Source: Chloroflexota bacterium
GTDB lineage: Bacteria; Chloroflexota; Limnocylindria; Limnocylindrales; CSP1-4
Direction of reading: 5' to 3'
NCBI GenBank assembly: GCA_021787395.1
Contig: JAJYLZ010000005.1
Location: forward strand, 1-64,000
DNA: 64,000 bases
Shown here: piece by piece, positions 1 through 10,098 of the stretch
How the letters are laid out: each line of letters begins with the position of its first letter
Numbering within the stretch: position 1 is the stretch's first letter
Translations under genes and position numbers: made by a program
The notes under the pieces: model-generated
Told to the model about the DNA's origin: nothing
What the model saw: the letters and a program-made list of their open reading frames with translations, nothing else
The model's database searches: none

Positions 1-801
1 CCGGGCGGCCACCGCCGCCGCGCCGGGGTCGGCGGCGTTCGCGACCAGCACCGGCCCGCGGCCGCCTGGCCCGCGCGCCTCGGCGCCGCGGCGCAGCCAG
101 GCCTCGAAGGCGGCGATCACCGCGTCCTCGTCGGCGAACACGTCGGGGTGGTCCCACTCGGCCGAGGTCAGCACGGCGATCCCCGGCCGGTAGGGGTCGA
201 AGTTGCCCGCATACTCGTCCGCCTCCACCACGAACGCCTCCCCCGCCCCGCGGCGTGCCGTGGCGGCCACGCCGATCCCCGTCTCCGCCGCGGGCAGCAG
301 CGCCCCGACGAAGGCGCCCGGGTCGGCGCCGAGGCCCGCGAGCGTGTGGACGAGCCAGCCGGCGGTGGTGCTCTTGCCGTGGGTCCCCGCGGCCGCGACC
401 AGGAGGCGCCCGTGGGCGGCGTCCGCCACCACCTGCTGCCAGGGCTCCACGGGGATGCCGGCATCGCGCGCGGCGCGAAGCTCCGGGTTGTCGGGGTCGA
501 TCGCCGTCAGCGCCTTGGTGACGGCCAGGCGCGCCGGACGCCGCGGGCCGAGGACGTGCATGGCGTCGTGCGCAGGGGCGACGCGCACCCCCACCGCGTC
601 GAGGGCTGGCGCGTACTGGCTCGCCCCGCCGGGGTCGCATCCGTCCACATCGGCGCCGGCCCAGGCGGCCAGGATCGCCGCCGCCGAGGCGCCCGCCCCT
701 TGGGCCCCGACGACGTGGATCCGCTCCCCCGGCGCGATCTCGCGCGAGCTCCGGGCCGGCGCCAGCCCAGCGCCGATCTCGGACGTGGCGCGGACAGTCA
801 A
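1..801 (-). CDS. Mur ligase family protein (UDP-N-acetylmuramate ligase-like), C-terminus off the window
   Basis: Minus-strand reading has AAGTHGKSTTAGWLVHTLAGLG (P-loop), VVEADEYAGNFDPYRPGIAVLTSAEWDHPD; putative TTG start overlaps the cinA stop (TTGA). Confidence 0.85.
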   Translation of the reverse strand, partial: MTVRATSEIGAGLAPARSSREIAPGERIHVVGAQGAGASAAAILAAWAGADVDGCDPGGASQYAPALDAVGVRVAPAHDAMHVLGPRRPARLAVTKALTAIDPDNPELRAARDAGIPVEPWQQVVADAAHGRLLVAAAGTHGKSTTAGWLVHTLAGLGADPGAFVGALLPAAETGIGVAATARRGAGEAFVVEADEYAGNFDPYRPGIAVLTSAEWDHPDVFADEDAVIAAFEAWLRRGAEARGPGGRGPVLVANAADPGAAAVAAR

Positions 802-1289
802 GCCCGGTCCTCCACCGCCTCCAGGAGCAGCCGCAGGGTCGCCTCGGCGCTGGCCTCCTTGTTGCCCGCCCGGTCGTGCGGCCACACGAAGCGCTGCACG
901 ACCGGCTGCCGGCCGTCCGCGAGGGCGATGTAGACGAGGCCGACGGGCTTGGCGTCTGAGCCGCCGTCCGGGCCGGCGATCCCCGTGACCCCCACGCCGA
1001 GGTCGGCCCCCAGCCGGGCGCGAACCCCTTCCGCCATCGCCACGGCCACCTGAGCCGAGACGGCGCCGTGCGCGCGGAGGGAGTCCCCGGGAACCCCGAG
1101 CATCTGTTCCTTGACGTCGTCGCTGTAGGCGACGACCCCGCCCCGGAAGTAGCCCGAAGAGCCGGGGACCTCGGTGATCAGGTGCGCCACCAGCCCGCCG
1201 GTGCAGGACTCGGCGGCGGCCACCGTGCGGCCTCGCTCCAGGCAGGCGGTCTGGAGCCGGCGGGCGAGATCGACCAGCGAACCGGCCAC
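798..1289 (-). CDS. CinA C-terminal domain / nicotinamide-nucleotide amidohydrolase family protein
   Basis: TVAAAESCTGGLVAHLITEVPGSSGYFRGGVVAYSDDVKEQMLGV...GVTGIAGPDGG; GTG start inferred. Confidence 0.9.
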   Translation of the reverse strand: MAGSLVDLARRLQTACLERGRTVAAAESCTGGLVAHLITEVPGSSGYFRGGVVAYSDDVKEQMLGVPGDSLRAHGAVSAQVAVAMAEGVRARLGADLGVGVTGIAGPDGGSDAKPVGLVYIALADGRQPVVQRFVWPHDRAGNKEASAEATLRLLLEAVEDRA

Positions 1290-1290
1290 G

Positions 1291-2709
1291 TCAGGTGCGG
1301 TTCGTCTTCTGCGGCGGGTTCGGGGGTGCGAACAGCCACGTCTCGGGATTGCCCGAACTCGACATGTGACCCAGGTTCTGCCCGTTGAGCGTGAAGTAGG
1401 TGGCGCTGGACTTGCCGGTGCGGACCTCGATCGAGTGCTGCGCCGTGAAGGTGAGCACCTGACCCGGGTTGTAGACGACCCCGCCCGCACCGGTGACGGG
1501 TGAGATCGTTCCGTCCACCCAGACCTTGAGCCAGGCGTTGGCGCCCTTGATGGTGACCACCAGGTTGACGCCCTGGTACTGGATCGAGACGTGGCGCACC
1601 TGTGTGTTCGTCATGCCGTCCGCCGAGACCGCGGTCACCTGGATCAGCCAGTCTCCCGCCGAGAGGTCGAGCGGCGTCTCGAACGAGCCGTCGGCGGCGA
1701 CGTCCACCGTCACCGGCCCGACGTCGGGCGAGCTCGCCGGGGCGGGGGCGGCCGTCGCAGAGGCGCTCGGCGCGGGCGTGGGGGCAGGCGTGGGCGAGGG
1801 CTTGCCCGAGGCAGCGGGGCCGGACGTCACGCGGCTCGCCGACACCGTCACCTTGGCCGCGTTCAGCGCGGTCCCGTTGACCGGGATCGCCCCGTTCGAG
1901 AACTGCGAGCCGTCCTCGGGCGAGCTGAGGGTCAGCTGCGGCGCCTCGACCGCGGGCAGCGGCACGGTGATGAACAGCTGCACCGTGGTGTCGGACGTCT
2001 TGCCCGTCTGCGGATCCACCGCCGAGACGTCGAACTCGTTGCGGCCGCGACGAAGCTGGACGTCGGCGGTCCACTTGCCGGCGTCGTCGGCGTTGACCCG
2101 GTACGGCTGGTCGAGGCCGGGGTCAGTGATGGTGATGGACGCGCCCGAGATGGAGGTGCCCTGGAGCGTGTACGAGGTCGTGCCGTCCGGCACGGTGACC
2201 ATCGCCTGGGCCGGGTTGGTCACCGCGATGGTCGGGGCCTTCGCGTAGCGCAGCAGCTGGACGCCGATGTACAGGCCGAAGGCCGCGATGAGGACCACCA
2301 GGAGGCCCGCGACGACGAGCACCGGGGACACGCTGACGCCCTGCCGGGGCGCCTCGATCGGCCTCGGCACGGCCAGCACGGGCTCCGCGGGGATCGCGAG
2401 ATCGCCGCGCTCGCGCTTCCACTGCCGGATGACGTCCTCCGGGTCGAGCCCGAGGTACAGGGCGTAGTTGCGCAGGAAGCCCTTCGTGTAGACGGCGCCC
2501 GGCAGATCGGCGTAGTCGCCGGCCTCGAGGGCCGCCAGGTAGCGCGCCCGGATCTTCGTCTCCCGCTCGGCGCGCAGGAGGTCGACTCCCTTGCGCTCGC
2601 GCGCCTCCACCAGGCGCTTGGGCAGTGCGGGCCCGGCCTCCGGTGCGTAGGCGCGGACGCCGTCGCGCGCGTCAGCGCGCCGCCGCCGTGCCTCGTCGCG
2701 AGCCGTCAT
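1291..2709 (-). CDS. RodZ-like protein: N-terminal HTH, TM segment, Ig-like repeats, DUF4115-type C-terminus
   Basis: LVEARERKGVDLLRAERETKIRARYLAALEAGDYADLPGAVYTKGFLRNYALYLGLDPEDV; TM LVVAGLLVVLIAAFGLYI. Confidence 0.85.
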   Translation of the reverse strand: MTARDEARRRRADARDGVRAYAPEAGPALPKRLVEARERKGVDLLRAERETKIRARYLAALEAGDYADLPGAVYTKGFLRNYALYLGLDPEDVIRQWKRERGDLAIPAEPVLAVPRPIEAPRQGVSVSPVLVVAGLLVVLIAAFGLYIGVQLLRYAKAPTIAVTNPAQAMVTVPDGTTSYTLQGTSISGASITITDPGLDQPYRVNADDAGKWTADVQLRRGRNEFDVSAVDPQTGKTSDTTVQLFITVPLPAVEAPQLTLSSPEDGSQFSNGAIPVNGTALNAAKVTVSASRVTSGPAASGKPSPTPAPTPAPSASATAAPAPASSPDVGPVTVDVAADGSFETPLDLSAGDWLIQVTAVSADGMTNTQVRHVSIQYQGVNLVVTIKGANAWLKVWVDGTISPVTGAGGVVYNPGQVLTFTAQHSIEVRTGKSSATYFTLNGQNLGHMSSSGNPETWLFAPPNPPQKTNRT

Positions 2710-5126
2710 GAGCCGTCCTCGTCGTCGGCGGCCTCTCCGTCGTCCCGGCGGAGGACCATCCGGGCGTTCGACCCGTCGAACGCCCCCACGTAGCCGCGCG
2801 CCTCGAGCTGGTCGATGATCCGGGCGGCACGCGCATACCCGATCTTCAGGCGCCGCTGGAGCAGGGACGCCGAGGCACGATCGTACTCCCGGATCACCGA
2901 AACGGCATCGGGAAGCAGGCGGTCAGCCTCCTCGTCGGCGAGGTCGTCGACCGAGCCGGTGGACTCGTCGTCGGAGGTGACGATCGAGAGGTCGTAGCGC
3001 GGCTCGCCGTCCACCTGGCGCCGCCAGTGGTCGGTCACGCGGCCGATCTCCTGGTCGGACACGAACACGCCCTGGAGGCGCATCGGGCGAGGCAGGTCCG
3101 AGGGCTGGTAGAGCATGTCGCCGCGGCCGATCAGGTCCTCCGCCCCCGGCGCGTCGAGAATCGTGCGGCTGTCGATCTGGCTCGCCATCGCGAACGCGAT
3201 CCGGCTCGGGAAGTTCGCCTTGATCAGGCCCGTCACCACGTTGACCGACGGGCGCTGGGTCGCCAGCACCATGTGGATGCCGGTGGCGCGCGCCTTCTGG
3301 GCCAGCCGGACGATCGGGTCCTCGATGTTCTTGCCCTCGCGCATCATGAGGTCGGCCAGCTCGTCGATCACGATCACGATGTATGGCAGGCGGTCCGCCG
3401 GGTCGGCCCGCGTCTCGTTGTAGCCCTTGATGTTCCGGGCCGTGGCCCCCGCGAACCGCCGGTAGCGGCTCTCCATCTCGTTGACCGCCCACTTGAGGGC
3501 CGACTTCGCGCGCTCCGGCTCGGTGATGACCGGCACGTACAGGTGCGGCAGCCCGTTGTAGCCCGCCAGCTCGACGCGCTTGAGGTCCATCAGGATCATC
3601 CGGACCTCCGTCGGGTCCGCCTTGCACAGCAGGCTCGTGATCAGCGCGTTCACCATCACGCTCTTGCCCGAGCCCGTCGCGCCCGCGATCAGCAGGTGCG
3701 GCATCCGGGCGAGGTCCACCGCGGTCGCCTTGCCCGCCACGTCGCGGCCGAGCGCGAACATCAGCCTGGAGCCGCTCGCCCCGAAGTCCACCTCGTCGAA
3801 GATCCGCCGCAGCGACACGACGTTGAACTCGGCGTTGGGGATCTCGATCCCCACCGCGCTCTTACCGGGGATGGGCGCCTCGATCCGGATGCTGCGCGCC
3901 GCGAGCGCCATCGCAAGGTCGTCCGAGAGGGCCTCGATGCGGCTGACCTTGACGTGCGCCGCGGGCTCGACCTCGTACTGGGTGACCACGGGCCCCGCGT
4001 TGCGCCCGACGATCGTGGCCTCGATCCCGAAGCTGCTCAGCTTCTCCACGATCCGGGCCTCGTTGTGCCGGTGGATCACCTCGCGGCTCGCCCCGTCGGC
4101 CGGCGTGGCCGCCCGGTCCATCTCGAGCAGGTCGAGACCGGGCAGGACCCAGTCCACTCCCCCGCGCGTGGCCGGCGCGTCGCCCGCCTCGATCACGCCG
4201 TCGCCGTCGCGGTCGACCGGGCGCGGCTCGGTCGCCGCCGGCTTCACCACGGCGATCGCCGCGACCCCGACGGCGTCTGCCGCTTCGGCGCTCCGCACCC
4301 GCTGGGGCGCGATGGTGGCCGAGATCGGCGGCGGCGCCGCCATCGCGGGCGGCAGCTGGGCGGCGTCGTCTCCCCAGGCGCCCGTCTGGCCCGGGGCCTC
4401 GCCCGGGGCCAGACGCGGGGCACGGCCCCGACGCCCTGAGCCGTTCGCCCCGTCGCCCTCCGTCCCGCCGGGGCCGAGGCGCGGCTGGGTGCCGTGTCGC
4501 ACCTCGGGCGCCGCCACGGGCCCGGGGGCCGTCGCCCGCGCCTGCAGCATGGCGCCCGCGGCCCGCGCCCCGCGCGTGGCCGGCGCGAGCAGCGCGTGGA
4601 GCGGCTGGTCGAACGCCACGAGGAGGCCGGCGATCGTCACGGCGAGCAGCACCACGAACGAGCCCGGGGCGGTGAGCAGCGGCTCGAGCCCCTCGAACAG
4701 GAAGTTGCCGATCCGGCCGCCGGACCCCGCCACCGCCTGCACGAGGCCGAGGAACCCGGCATACGCGAGGCCGATGCCGGCGAGCGTGCGGGCCCAGGGC
4801 GCCTCGGCGTGGCGGCCCGGCCCCCACTCGAGATACCAACCCGCGACGAGGAGCACGATGGGCAGCAGGTAGCGAGCCGAGCCGAAGAACGGCACCACCA
4901 GGTTGCGCACGTAGTCGGTCAGGCGCCCCTCGCCCGGCAGCAGCATCGCCACCATCAGGATGGCGCCCAGCACCAGGAACAGGAGCCCGACCAGCGACCG
5001 CGCCACGGCGGGCGACAGGCCGACGGTGGGGATCCGCGGGGTGGGCAGGGCGCCGCCCCGCTGGGCGCTGGAGCGCCGGCTGCGCGCGGGGCTGGAGCTG
5101 CGGGGGGACCTGCGATGCTGGGCCAC
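2706..5126 (-). CDS. ftsK: DNA translocase FtsK/SpoIIIE
   Basis: 806 aa; N-terminal TM segments, PHLLIAGATGSGKSVMVNALI, LMDLKRVELAGYNGLPHL, C-terminal gamma winged helix. Confidence 0.95.
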   Translation of the reverse strand: MAQHRRSPRSSSPARSRRSSAQRGGALPTPRIPTVGLSPAVARSLVGLLFLVLGAILMVAMLLPGEGRLTDYVRNLVVPFFGSARYLLPIVLLVAGWYLEWGPGRHAEAPWARTLAGIGLAYAGFLGLVQAVAGSGGRIGNFLFEGLEPLLTAPGSFVVLLAVTIAGLLVAFDQPLHALLAPATRGARAAGAMLQARATAPGPVAAPEVRHGTQPRLGPGGTEGDGANGSGRRGRAPRLAPGEAPGQTGAWGDDAAQLPPAMAAPPPISATIAPQRVRSAEAADAVGVAAIAVVKPAATEPRPVDRDGDGVIEAGDAPATRGGVDWVLPGLDLLEMDRAATPADGASREVIHRHNEARIVEKLSSFGIEATIVGRNAGPVVTQYEVEPAAHVKVSRIEALSDDLAMALAARSIRIEAPIPGKSAVGIEIPNAEFNVVSLRRIFDEVDFGASGSRLMFALGRDVAGKATAVDLARMPHLLIAGATGSGKSVMVNALITSLLCKADPTEVRMILMDLKRVELAGYNGLPHLYVPVITEPERAKSALKWAVNEMESRYRRFAGATARNIKGYNETRADPADRLPYIVIVIDELADLMMREGKNIEDPIVRLAQKARATGIHMVLATQRPSVNVVTGLIKANFPSRIAFAMASQIDSRTILDAPGAEDLIGRGDMLYQPSDLPRPMRLQGVFVSDQEIGRVTDHWRRQVDGEPRYDLSIVTSDDESTGSVDDLADEEADRLLPDAVSVIREYDRASASLLQRRLKIGYARAARIIDQLEARGYVGAFDGSNARMVLRRDDGEAADDEDGS

Positions 5127-5127
5127 G

Positions 5128-6795
5128 CTAGACCTCGACCACGACCGGGAACACCATCGGGCGGCGCTTGGTCTGGTCGTACAGGAAGCGCGACACGCCG
5201 TCCTTGATCTGGCTCTTGAGCAGCGCCACCTCCGAGATGCGGTCGCCGGGGCTGTCGACGGCCTCGCGGATCCGGCGGATCGCCTCCTCGATGATCGGGT
5301 CCTCCTCGTTGCCGTGGACGAAGCCTCGGGTGATGATCTCGGGCCGGCCGACCATGCGGCCGGTCTGCTTGTCCACCTGCACGACCACCATGAACATGCC
5401 GTCGCTGGCGAGCGCCCGGCGGTCGCGCAGGACCACGTCCCCGACCTCGCCCACGCTGATCCCGTCCACCAGCACGTAGCCCGCGGCGACCGGCTGACCG
5501 CGGCGCGCCGAGCCGTCGGGCAGGATCTCGATCGACGTTCCGTTCTCGATGATGAACACGCCCTCGGGCGCCACCCCGGTCTCGATCGCCAGGCGGCCGT
5601 GCTGCACCTGCATCCGGAACTCGCCGTGCATCGGGATGAAGTTCTTGGGCTTGGTGAGCCCGAGCATCAGCTTGAGCTCCTCCTGGCTCGCGTGGCCCGA
5701 GACGTGGGCGTGCTTGATGGTGTGGTAGTAGACGTTGGCGCCCGCCTTGAACAGGTTGTCGATCGTGCGGGCCACGTACTCCTCGTTGCCCGGGATCGGG
5801 CTCGCCGATACGATCACGGTGTCGCCGGGCTGGATCTCGACGAACCGGTGGTCGCGGTTGGCCATCCGCGCCAGGCCCGACATCGGCTCGCCCTGGGCGC
5901 CCGTCGTGGCGATCACCGTCCGCGCCGCCGGGTTGTCGGCGATCCGGTCCTTGGGCAGGAACTGCGACGGCGCGTAGGTCAGGTAGCCGAGGTCGGCCGC
6001 GATGCGGGTGTTCTGCTCCATCGAGCGGCCCACCACCGCCACCTGGCGGTCGAACGTCGCGGCGGCGTCGAACACCTGCTGGATGCGCGCGATGTTGGAG
6101 GCGAACGTGGCGACGATCACGCGGCCCTCGAGGCCCTCCATGATCTCGCGGAACGCCTCGCCCACCGTCCGCTCCGACGGCGTGTAGCCGGGGTTCTCGG
6201 CCCGCGTGCTGTCCGACAGCAGGCAGACCACGCCCTCCTCGCCCATCCGGGCCAGGGTGGCGAAGTCGGACAGCTTGCCGTCGATCGGCGTGTGGTCGAA
6301 CTTGAAGTCGCCGGTGTGGACCACGACGCCCACGGGGGTCCGCAGCGCGATGCCCATCGCGTCCGGGATCGAGTGGCCCACCCGGAACGGGATCACGTCG
6401 AACGGGCCGATGCTGATCTCGTCGCCCGGGTCGAGCGCGATCATGGGGTTGTTGTGGAGCTTGTGCTCCCGGAACTTGATGCCCAGCAGGCCGCGGGCCA
6501 GCGTGCTCGCATAGACGGGCACGCCCGGGAACTCCGGCAGCACGTACGGCAGCCCGCCCACGTGGTCCTCGTGGGCGTGCGTGATCAGGAACGCCCTGAC
6601 GCGGTCCCTGCGCTCCTTGAGGTAGGTGACGTCGGGCACCACCAGGTCGATCCCGAACATCTCCTCGTCAGGGAACATCAGGCCGCAGTCGATCACGACG
6701 ATGTCGTCGCCGTACTCGAAGACGTAGCAGTTCTTGCCGATCTCGCCCACCCCGCCCAGCGGGATGATGCGCAGCGGTGTGCTGGGGTCAGGCAT
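5128..6795 (-). CDS. rnj: Ribonuclease J
   Basis: 555 aa; GGVGEIGKNCYVFEYGDDIVVIDCG, THAHEDHVGGLPYVL, HVSGHASQEELKLML. Confidence 0.95.
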   Translation of the reverse strand: MPDPSTPLRIIPLGGVGEIGKNCYVFEYGDDIVVIDCGLMFPDEEMFGIDLVVPDVTYLKERRDRVRAFLITHAHEDHVGGLPYVLPEFPGVPVYASTLARGLLGIKFREHKLHNNPMIALDPGDEISIGPFDVIPFRVGHSIPDAMGIALRTPVGVVVHTGDFKFDHTPIDGKLSDFATLARMGEEGVVCLLSDSTRAENPGYTPSERTVGEAFREIMEGLEGRVIVATFASNIARIQQVFDAAATFDRQVAVVGRSMEQNTRIAADLGYLTYAPSQFLPKDRIADNPAARTVIATTGAQGEPMSGLARMANRDHRFVEIQPGDTVIVSASPIPGNEEYVARTIDNLFKAGANVYYHTIKHAHVSGHASQEELKLMLGLTKPKNFIPMHGEFRMQVQHGRLAIETGVAPEGVFIIENGTSIEILPDGSARRGQPVAAGYVLVDGISVGEVGDVVLRDRRALASDGMFMVVVQVDKQTGRMVGRPEIITRGFVHGNEEDPIIEEAIRRIREAVDSPGDRISEVALLKSQIKDGVSRFLYDQTKRRPMVFPVVVEV

Positions 6796-6819
6796 CGGTC
6801 GTCCGTCTCGCTCTGGGGG

Positions 6820-7575
6820 TCAGAACAGCGTCAACTGGGACGCGCCGTCCGCGGTCGCGGGCGGCTCGGCCGGCGTTGCGGGCGCGCTCGCCTCGGCCGG
6901 CTGGGCGGCGGGCGCGGGGACGGGGTCATGGACTCCGGGCTCGGGCGGACCGGCGGGCTCGGCGCCCGGCGCCGCGCCGGCGCGGCGGTCGCGCGAGCGC
7001 TGGAGCACTCCCGGCACGCGGGCGATGTCCTCGAGGCTCTCGTGCTCGAGGGCCGGGGTGCGCAGGGCCGCGGCCGGGTGGTACATCGCGAACACCAGCG
7101 CGTCCGCGGCGCCGGTGGCGGGGTCGGCCGGCCGAGTGGTGCCGTGGACCTGGCCGATGCGCGCCCCGGGCATGAACGTCGCCATCGAGTGCCGGCCGAG
7201 TGTGACCACCACCGCCGGGTCGAGGACCTGAAGCTGGCGCCGCAGGAACGGCGCGCAGGCGGCGATCTCGTCCGGCTCGGGGTCGCGGTTGTCGGGCGGG
7301 CGGCACTTGACGACGTTGGTGATGAACACGTCCTCGCGGCGCCAGCCGACGCTCGCCAGCAGGCGCACCAGGAGGCCGCCGGCCCGGCCCACGAACGGCC
7401 GGCCCTCGCGGTCCTCGTTGAAGCCGGGCCCCTCGCCCACGAACACGACCTCGGTGTCCGGGTCTCCCTCACCGGGCACGGCCCGCGTCCGCCCCTCGGC
7501 GAGGCGGCATGCGGAGCAGGCCCGGACCTCGTTCGCGATCTGCTCGAGCGCCGCGCGGCGCTCGTCGCGGGTCAC
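6820..7575 (-). CDS. Uracil-DNA glycosylase, family 4-like
   Basis: CSACRLAEGRTRAVPGEGDPDTEVVFVGEGPGFNEDREGRPFVGRAGGLL ... MYHPAAAL; GTG start inferred. Confidence 0.9.
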   Translation of the reverse strand: MTRDERRAALEQIANEVRACSACRLAEGRTRAVPGEGDPDTEVVFVGEGPGFNEDREGRPFVGRAGGLLVRLLASVGWRREDVFITNVVKCRPPDNRDPEPDEIAACAPFLRRQLQVLDPAVVVTLGRHSMATFMPGARIGQVHGTTRPADPATGAADALVFAMYHPAAALRTPALEHESLEDIARVPGVLQRSRDRRAGAAPGAEPAGPPEPGVHDPVPAPAAQPAEASAPATPAEPPATADGASQLTLF

Positions 7576-8687
7576 GCCGGCGTTCCCCCGGCCACCGCCG
7601 CCCGTACGCTGGCCTTGCGGACCCAGCCGCGGGCGACCAGCACCTCCGCGATCTCCACCGCGTTGGATGCCGCGCCCTTGCGCAGGTTGTCGCTCACCAC
7701 CCAGAACGCGAGGCCCTTGTTGTCCGGGATCGACGGGTCCTGGCGGACGCGTCCGACGTAGACCAGGTCGGAGCCGGCGGCGTGCTCGGCCAGCGGGTAG
7801 ACCTTGTTCGCCGGGTCGTCCTGGACCACGACGCCCGGCACCCCGGCGAACAGCTCGCGGGCCTCGGCAGGCGTGACGGGCGACCGGGTCTCGACGTGGA
7901 CGGCCTCCGAGTGGCTCATGAACACCGGGACCCGGACCGCCGTGCACGACACCCGCAGGTCGGGCAGGTGCAGGATCTTGCGGCTCTCGGTGACGACCTT
8001 CCACTCCTCCTTGGTGTACCCGTTGTCGAGGAACACGTCGATGTGGGGCAGGGCGTTGAAGCCGATCGGGTACGGATAGACGCTGGCGACCTTGGGCCGG
8101 CCCTCCGCGTGGGCCTTGACCTGCTCCTCGAGCTCCACGATCGCCTTGTGCCCGGTCCCCGACACGGCCTGGTAGGTGTCCACCACCATCCGCTCGATGC
8201 CCACCGCGTCGCGCAGCGCCATCAGCGGCGGCATCAGCTGCATCGTGGAGCAGTTGGGGTTGGCGATGATCCCCTCGTGGGCGGCCAGGTCATCGGGGTT
8301 GACTTGACTGACCACCAGCGGAATGCCCGGCTCCATCCGCCACGCGGACGAGTTGTCGATGACCGTGCAGCCGCGCCTGGCCGCCTCGGGCGCCAGCTCC
8401 TTGCTGGTCCCCCCGCCCGCGCTGAACAGCGCGATGTCGATGCCCTCGAACGCGTCCGGGGTCGCGAGCTCGACCGTGAGGTCGCCCCACCCGGGGACGG
8501 TCAGGGTCTTGCCCGCCGACCGCTCCGACGCGAGCAGGCGGAGCTCGGTCATCGGGAACTGCTTCTCGAGCAGCACCTTGGTCATGGTGCGGCCCACGGC
8601 GCCGGTGGCGCCGACCACGGCGACGGTGAGCTTGGCGGGGCTGGTTCCGGGCACGGTCCGACCTTCTAGCTGCGGGTTGTCGGGCAC
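7572..8687 (-). CDS. asd: Aspartate-semialdehyde dehydrogenase
   Basis: VAVVGATGAVGRTMTKVLLEKQFPMTELRLLASERSAGK ... IANPNCSTMQLMPPL; GTG start 6 nt after a TATACT box. Confidence 0.93.
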   Translation of the reverse strand: MPDNPQLEGRTVPGTSPAKLTVAVVGATGAVGRTMTKVLLEKQFPMTELRLLASERSAGKTLTVPGWGDLTVELATPDAFEGIDIALFSAGGGTSKELAPEAARRGCTVIDNSSAWRMEPGIPLVVSQVNPDDLAAHEGIIANPNCSTMQLMPPLMALRDAVGIERMVVDTYQAVSGTGHKAIVELEEQVKAHAEGRPKVASVYPYPIGFNALPHIDVFLDNGYTKEEWKVVTESRKILHLPDLRVSCTAVRVPVFMSHSEAVHVETRSPVTPAEARELFAGVPGVVVQDDPANKVYPLAEHAAGSDLVYVGRVRQDPSIPDNKGLAFWVVSDNLRKGAASNAVEIAEVLVARGWVRKASVRAAVAGGTPA

Positions 8688-8693
8688 GCGCGG

Positions 8694-8699
8694 AGTATA
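8694..8699 (-). promoter_or_regulatory. Leaderless-type -10 (TATACT) 6 nt before asd GTG
   Basis: TATACT-ccgcgc-GTG. Confidence 0.55.
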
Positions 8700-8739
8700 C
8701 CAGCGGGCCCCCTCGGCTCCCGGGGGCGGGGACCCGACC

Positions 8740-9738
8740 TCACGCGCCGGGGTGGCCCATGCCCAGCTCGTCGGCGAGGGTCGCGCACACCTCGCGGGCG
8801 ATCGCGACGAACGCCAGCATCGCGGGCGTGCGGTACCGGTCACGATGCCAGGCCAGGGCGATCCGGCGCGGCTCGAGGTCGGTCGGGACCACGCACACCC
8901 CGGGGTCGCTGGTGTCCACCGCGAGCAGCGGCACGAGCGCCACCCCGAGCCCGGCAGCGGCCATGGCCTGGACGATGCCGTTGTCCTCCGAGCGGAACAC
9001 GAACTCCGGCTCCCGGCCGGTCTCCCGAAGCCGCTCCTCGCTCCAGCGAGTGCTGCGGCAGGACCGGAAGCCGATCAGCTTCTGCTCGGCGATCAGCTCC
9101 AGCGACGGCGGCCCCGGGAGGCCGGCCAGCGGCGAGTCCCGGGCCGCGACCAGCACGAACGGGTCCCGCAGGAGCTCGACGCCCTCGAACGGCCCGGGCG
9201 CGAACGGCAGCACGCCGAACGCGAGATCCAGCGTGCCGGCCGCCACGAGCGCCAGCCCGCCCTCGTCGCTCAGCACCTCGGTGAGCCGCACGTCCACGCC
9301 CGGCCACTCGCGGCCGAACCGGCCGATGATGGCCGGCAGCGCGCGCGCGCCGACGCTCTGGTACACGCCCACGCGGAGCGTTCCGGTCTCGCCCCGGGCG
9401 TACGCCTGGAGATCGGCCCGGGCGGCCTGCAGCCGATCCGCGATGGGGTCCACGTGCCTGAGCAGGACCGCTCCGGCCTCCGTCAGGGCCACCGTCCGCC
9501 GCCCCCGCCCCCGGTCGAACAGCCGCACCCCGAGCGACGCCTCGAGCGCCGCCACGTGCTGGCTCACCGCGGACTGCGTGTAGCCGAGCACGTCGGCGGC
9601 AGCGTGGAACGAGCCTTCGTCGGCCACGGCTCGGAAGGACAGCAGCTGGCGCAGGCTGAGGTCCGAGAACGCGTCCGGGAGGACGCCGGGGACCGCGGCT
9701 GGGCCCAGCGTGCGAACGGTTGATTGATCAGCCTGCAT
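8740..9738 (-). CDS. LysR family transcriptional regulator
   Basis: 332 aa; N-terminal LSLRQLLSFRAVADEGSFHAAADVLGYTQSAVSQHVAALEASLGVRLFDRGRGRRTVALTEAG. Confidence 0.95.
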   Translation of the reverse strand: MQADQSTVRTLGPAAVPGVLPDAFSDLSLRQLLSFRAVADEGSFHAAADVLGYTQSAVSQHVAALEASLGVRLFDRGRGRRTVALTEAGAVLLRHVDPIADRLQAARADLQAYARGETGTLRVGVYQSVGARALPAIIGRFGREWPGVDVRLTEVLSDEGGLALVAAGTLDLAFGVLPFAPGPFEGVELLRDPFVLVAARDSPLAGLPGPPSLELIAEQKLIGFRSCRSTRWSEERLRETGREPEFVFRSEDNGIVQAMAAAGLGVALVPLLAVDTSDPGVCVVPTDLEPRRIALAWHRDRYRTPAMLAFVAIAREVCATLADELGMGHPGA

Positions 9739-9798
9739 GATGTTTCATTTGAACATAGTGCATTGCTCTAATCAACCGTCGGCACGAAGATTCGGGCC

Positions 9799-9903
9799 AT
9801 GGAACTTCTGCTCCCCTTCCTGCTCCTCGTGGCGATCGCGCTCCTCGCGCAGTCCTCCGGCTCGGACAGCCGGGACCTGGATCCCGCCGGCCGACAGCGC
9901 GCC
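9799..9903 (+). CDS. Putative 34-aa single-TM microprotein divergent from LysR gene
   Basis: ATG...TGA ORF MELLLPFLLLVAIALLAQSSGSDSRDLDPAGRQRA; hydrophobic N-terminus; no homology evidence. Confidence 0.35.
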
Positions 9904-10040
9904 TGATCGAGCCCCCGCCGCGAACGCCCCCGGCGCCCGAGGCACGGGGGCGTTGCGATCCCAGAGCGCGCGGCGGATCGGCCAGGCCAATCCCGGCGGG
10001 ATCCCGCGGGTCGGCCACGTGGGTCGGCCCGGGCCGCGAC

Positions 10041-10098
10041 ACGTGAGCCCGGCCCCGTCGCGTCAGCCCGGCCCCGTCGCGTCAGCCCGGCCCCGGCC
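10041..10098. repeat. 19-bp tandem repeat, about 3 copies (cagcccggccccgtcgcgt), at 3' end of GNAT gene
   Basis: gtgagcccggccccgtcgc-gtcagcccggccccgtcgc-gtcagcccggcccc read directly. Confidence 0.8.

Noticed and set aside
4960-7761. 933-aa plus-strand ORF opposite rnj/udg
   Set aside because: Low-complexity His/Arg/Asp-rich antisense translation typical of high-GC DNA; opposite strand carries unmistakable RNase J and UDG.
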